Assembly: GCA_046543175.1 (NCBI GenBank)
Contig: JBKGZY010000047.1
Location: forward strand, 1-14,922
Length of the DNA: 14,922 nt
Origin: Dichotomicrobium sp046543175
GTDB lineage: Bacteria > Pseudomonadota > Alphaproteobacteria > Rhizobiales > Rhodomicrobiaceae
Direction of reading: 5' to 3'
Shown in pieces: positions 13,651-14,922 of this stretch; position 1 is the first letter of the stretch, and each line of letters begins with the position of its first letter. The notes below the pieces were generated by a model. The model saw only the letters and a program-made list of their open reading frames with translations. It did not search any database and had not been told where the DNA came from. Made by a program: the position numbers and the translations under genes.

Positions 13651-14162
13651 AGCGCGATCCGGAAAAGCTCGCCCGGGCGTGATCCGGTATGGGACAAGTC
13701 ACGTCAAAACAAGCAAGATCCCTGATCCGAACGGTTCAGGCTCTCGTCGCGCCTCTGGTGGGCGTTCTGACCGGCCGGCGCCGCCGAACTGCATGCTGGC
13801 GATCTACCTTGATCCTGATCAGTGTGCTCGGTCATTGGGCGCGCCTGGAGCGGGCTGGTCGGACGCGCCAAGATGACGCGTTCAATGGATATAGTTCACC
13901 AAAGATGAAACCCGGTACGTGCCATGATCCCAATTTACTGACTGCGGATAGCATGCTTAAAGTCATGTACTGTATAAAATTCATTAACAGTATCACAGCG
14001 ACGGTTCAGATTCATACACCAGTTTTAACGAGTCACCTCATGTCTCTTTATGAACGTATTGTTTATGTAATGCTTAACTTTCTGGAAATATATCGGGCAA
14101 GGACAGGTCCTGGATGCGTAAACACAAAAAATATCAAGAATTCAATTTTCTCCGCATTTCTA
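13651..14162. other. Non-coding interval with AT-rich island
   Basis: No supported gene. The start (13651-13690) contains AGCGCGATCCGGAAAAG, a type of intergenic word frequent in Rhizobiales-like genomes. By hand count 13921-14160 is about 37% GC, against roughly 65% in the surrounding genes. Inside it TACTGT (13968-13973) and ACAGTA (13987-13992) form an inverted pair around an AT-only-like spacer containing TATAAAA. A 163-codon open frame crosses the interval (13689-14180), but it has no ribosome site and shifts from Arg-rich to Lys/Asn/Ile-rich with no recognisable domain. Foreign insertion, a decayed gene or a regulatory region are all possible. Confidence 0.55.
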
Positions 14163-14187
14163 GGAACTATCGGCTTCTGACCGTGTT
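14163..14187 (+). promoter_or_regulatory. EcfG-type promoter of the PRC-barrel gene
   Basis: GGAAC (14163-14167), 16 nt, TGTT (14184-14187), with the same pattern and spacing as the DUF1328 promoter. It lies 72 bp before the ATG at 14260. The expected leader contains a small inverted pair, ACGGGA (14205-14210) and TCCCGT (14215-14220), of unknown role. Confidence 0.65.
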
Positions 14188-14259
14188 GGCATGGGTGCGG
14201 TCTGACGGGAACTGTCCCGTTCGGACTGTTCAACAGATGACGTGAAAAGGAGTTCTGAA

Positions 14260-14856
14260 ATGTTGAGGAACACTGCTGCAGCGTGCATCGCTGCGCTCTT
14301 GATCGCCGTGCCCCAGGCACAGGCGCAGGACCAGGAGCAATCGCAGAAGTCGGGTGAGGATATCGAGTTCGTCCGCGCGATAGGCTCCGGCGAGTGGTTG
14401 TCCAGTGACCTGATCGGGCAGAGCGTCAACAACTCAGAGGGCGAGACCATCGGCGACGTCAACGGGCTCATCATCGGAGATGACAATGAGGTCACAGCGG
14501 CCGTGATCGGCGTCGGCGGATTTCTCGGCATTGGCGAGAAGAGCGTCGCTGTCAATTACGATGCCGTCGAGCGCAAGAAGAACGAGGACGGCGAAGTCGT
14601 CCTCAGTGCCAACCTGACCAAGGAGCAGCTCGAATCGGCGCCCGAGTTCGAGGGCAGCCGGTCCTCCGACACGATGGAGCAGACCGGAGACGCGGCCAGC
14701 GAGGCCGGAGACGAGGCGATGACGGAAACCGAACAGGCCGCCCAGGAAGCTCAGGAAATGGCGGGCCAGGCTGCTGAAAAGGCCGAGGAAGCCGCCGAAG
14801 CAGCGCGCCAGAAGGCTTCTGAACAGACGGACGGCGAGTCGACCACGCAGAACTAA
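14260..14856 (+). CDS. Secreted PRC-barrel domain protein with Ala/Glu-rich tail
   Basis: The 198-residue protein starts with a signal peptide (MLRNTAAACIAALLIAVPQAQA, then QDQEQ). A PRC-barrel-like domain follows (about 45-125): SSDLIGQSVNNSEGETIGDVNGLII, then VTAAVIGVGGFLGIGEKSVAV and YDAVERKK. Signal-peptide PRC-barrel proteins are frequent in alphaproteobacteria and are often stress- or envelope-linked, but their molecular role is poorly defined. The tail (about 140-198) is an Ala/Glu/Gln-rich likely coiled coil (EQAAQEAQEMAGQAAEKAEE and onward) that could tether it to the envelope or mediate self-association. ATG 14260 has AAGGAG 7 nt upstream; the in-frame GTG at 14242 lies before that site and is rejected. 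The EcfG-like promoter upstream links it to the neighbouring stress genes. Confidence 0.9.
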   Translation: MLRNTAAACIAALLIAVPQAQAQDQEQSQKSGEDIEFVRAIGSGEWLSSDLIGQSVNNSEGETIGDVNGLIIGDDNEVTAAVIGVGGFLGIGEKSVAVNYDAVERKKNEDGEVVLSANLTKEQLESAPEFEGSRSSDTMEQTGDAASEAGDEAMTETEQAAQEAQEMAGQAAEKAEEAAEAARQKASEQTDGESTTQN

Positions 14857-14866
14857 TTCCGGAGAT

Positions 14867-14897
14867 CGGTTCCGGCGGCGTCATGCCGTCGGAACCG
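14867..14897 (+). terminator. Strong hairpin after the PRC-barrel gene, possible terminator
   Basis: CGGTTCCGGCGGC (14867-14879) pairs with GCCGTCGGAACCG (14885-14897): 13 bp with one G-U pair and a GTCAT loop, 10 nt after the stop. No T-tract follows, so termination would be weak or factor-dependent. Confidence 0.6.
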
Positions 14898-14922
14898 GAT
14901 TCACCGAAGCAAGTGAATGGAG

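Noticed and set aside
13689..14180. 163-codon open frame in the gap before the PRC-barrel gene
   Set aside because: No ribosome site, composition changes abruptly at the AT-rich island, no domain or signal peptide, and it runs over the PRC promoter.
14208..14230. A second GGAAC...TGTT upstream of the PRC-barrel gene
   Set aside because: The spacer is only 14 nt, outside the 16-17 nt of EcfG promoters; the match at 14163-14187 has correct spacing.

Overview
The window reads as chromosomal DNA of a GC-rich alphaproteobacterium, probably Hyphomicrobiales or a neighbouring order. The evidence is strong GC bias at third codon positions, four matches to the alphaproteobacterial general-stress promoter (GGAAC-N16-[C/T]GTT), a CTAGAGCG[C/T]GAT-type intergenic word and palindrome-rich intergenic repeats. 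The order-level placement is inference; no rRNA or other marker gene is present.

Region 1 (1-8000) is a divergent catabolic and transport locus. Leftward from about 3688 run a 967-residue flavin/Fe-S 2-hydroxy-acid dehydrogenase and, one base after its stop, a GntR/FCD regulator. Rightward run a class V (serine-glyoxylate type) aminotransferase and a complete TRAP transporter (dctP, dctQ, dctM). The 160-bp divergent intergenic region contains an AT-rich promoter/operator zone. The simplest reading is import of a small carboxylate, oxidation of a 2-hydroxy acid to a 2-oxo acid and transamination, under FCD-type repression or activation. The substrate cannot be read from sequence. Two GC-rich hairpins lie between dctP and dctQ. 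A 60-bp direct repeat (1-60 and 8369-8428, 58/60 identical) brackets the whole locus.

Region 2 (8001-10547) starts with 550 bp of gene-free DNA packed with hairpins and repeat fragments. It is followed by a tightly linked pair: a crotonase-fold protein lacking both glutamates used by classical enoyl-CoA hydratases, and a CaiB/BaiF (class III) CoA-transferase.

Region 3 (10629-14922) looks like an envelope or general-stress island. It holds a secreted four-EF-hand protein, a DUF1328 small membrane protein, an ECF sigma factor translationally coupled to a membrane anti-sigma factor without a zinc motif, and a secreted PRC-barrel protein. The EF-hand, DUF1328 and PRC-barrel genes each have an EcfG-like promoter with 16-bp spacing.

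Between the anti-sigma gene and the PRC gene is a 1.09-kb non-coding stretch. It contains an intrinsic terminator, a 332-bp multi-hairpin mobile-element-like repeat (13319-13650) and an AT-rich island (about 37% GC over 13921-14160 by hand count). The repeat has four long hairpins sharing one geometry (outer arm, 3-4 nt bulge, 15-16 bp inner arm) but differing in sequence. Its termini are imperfect inverted repeats set in CTAG, as expected for an IS630-type non-autonomous element. This is the most unusual structure in the window.
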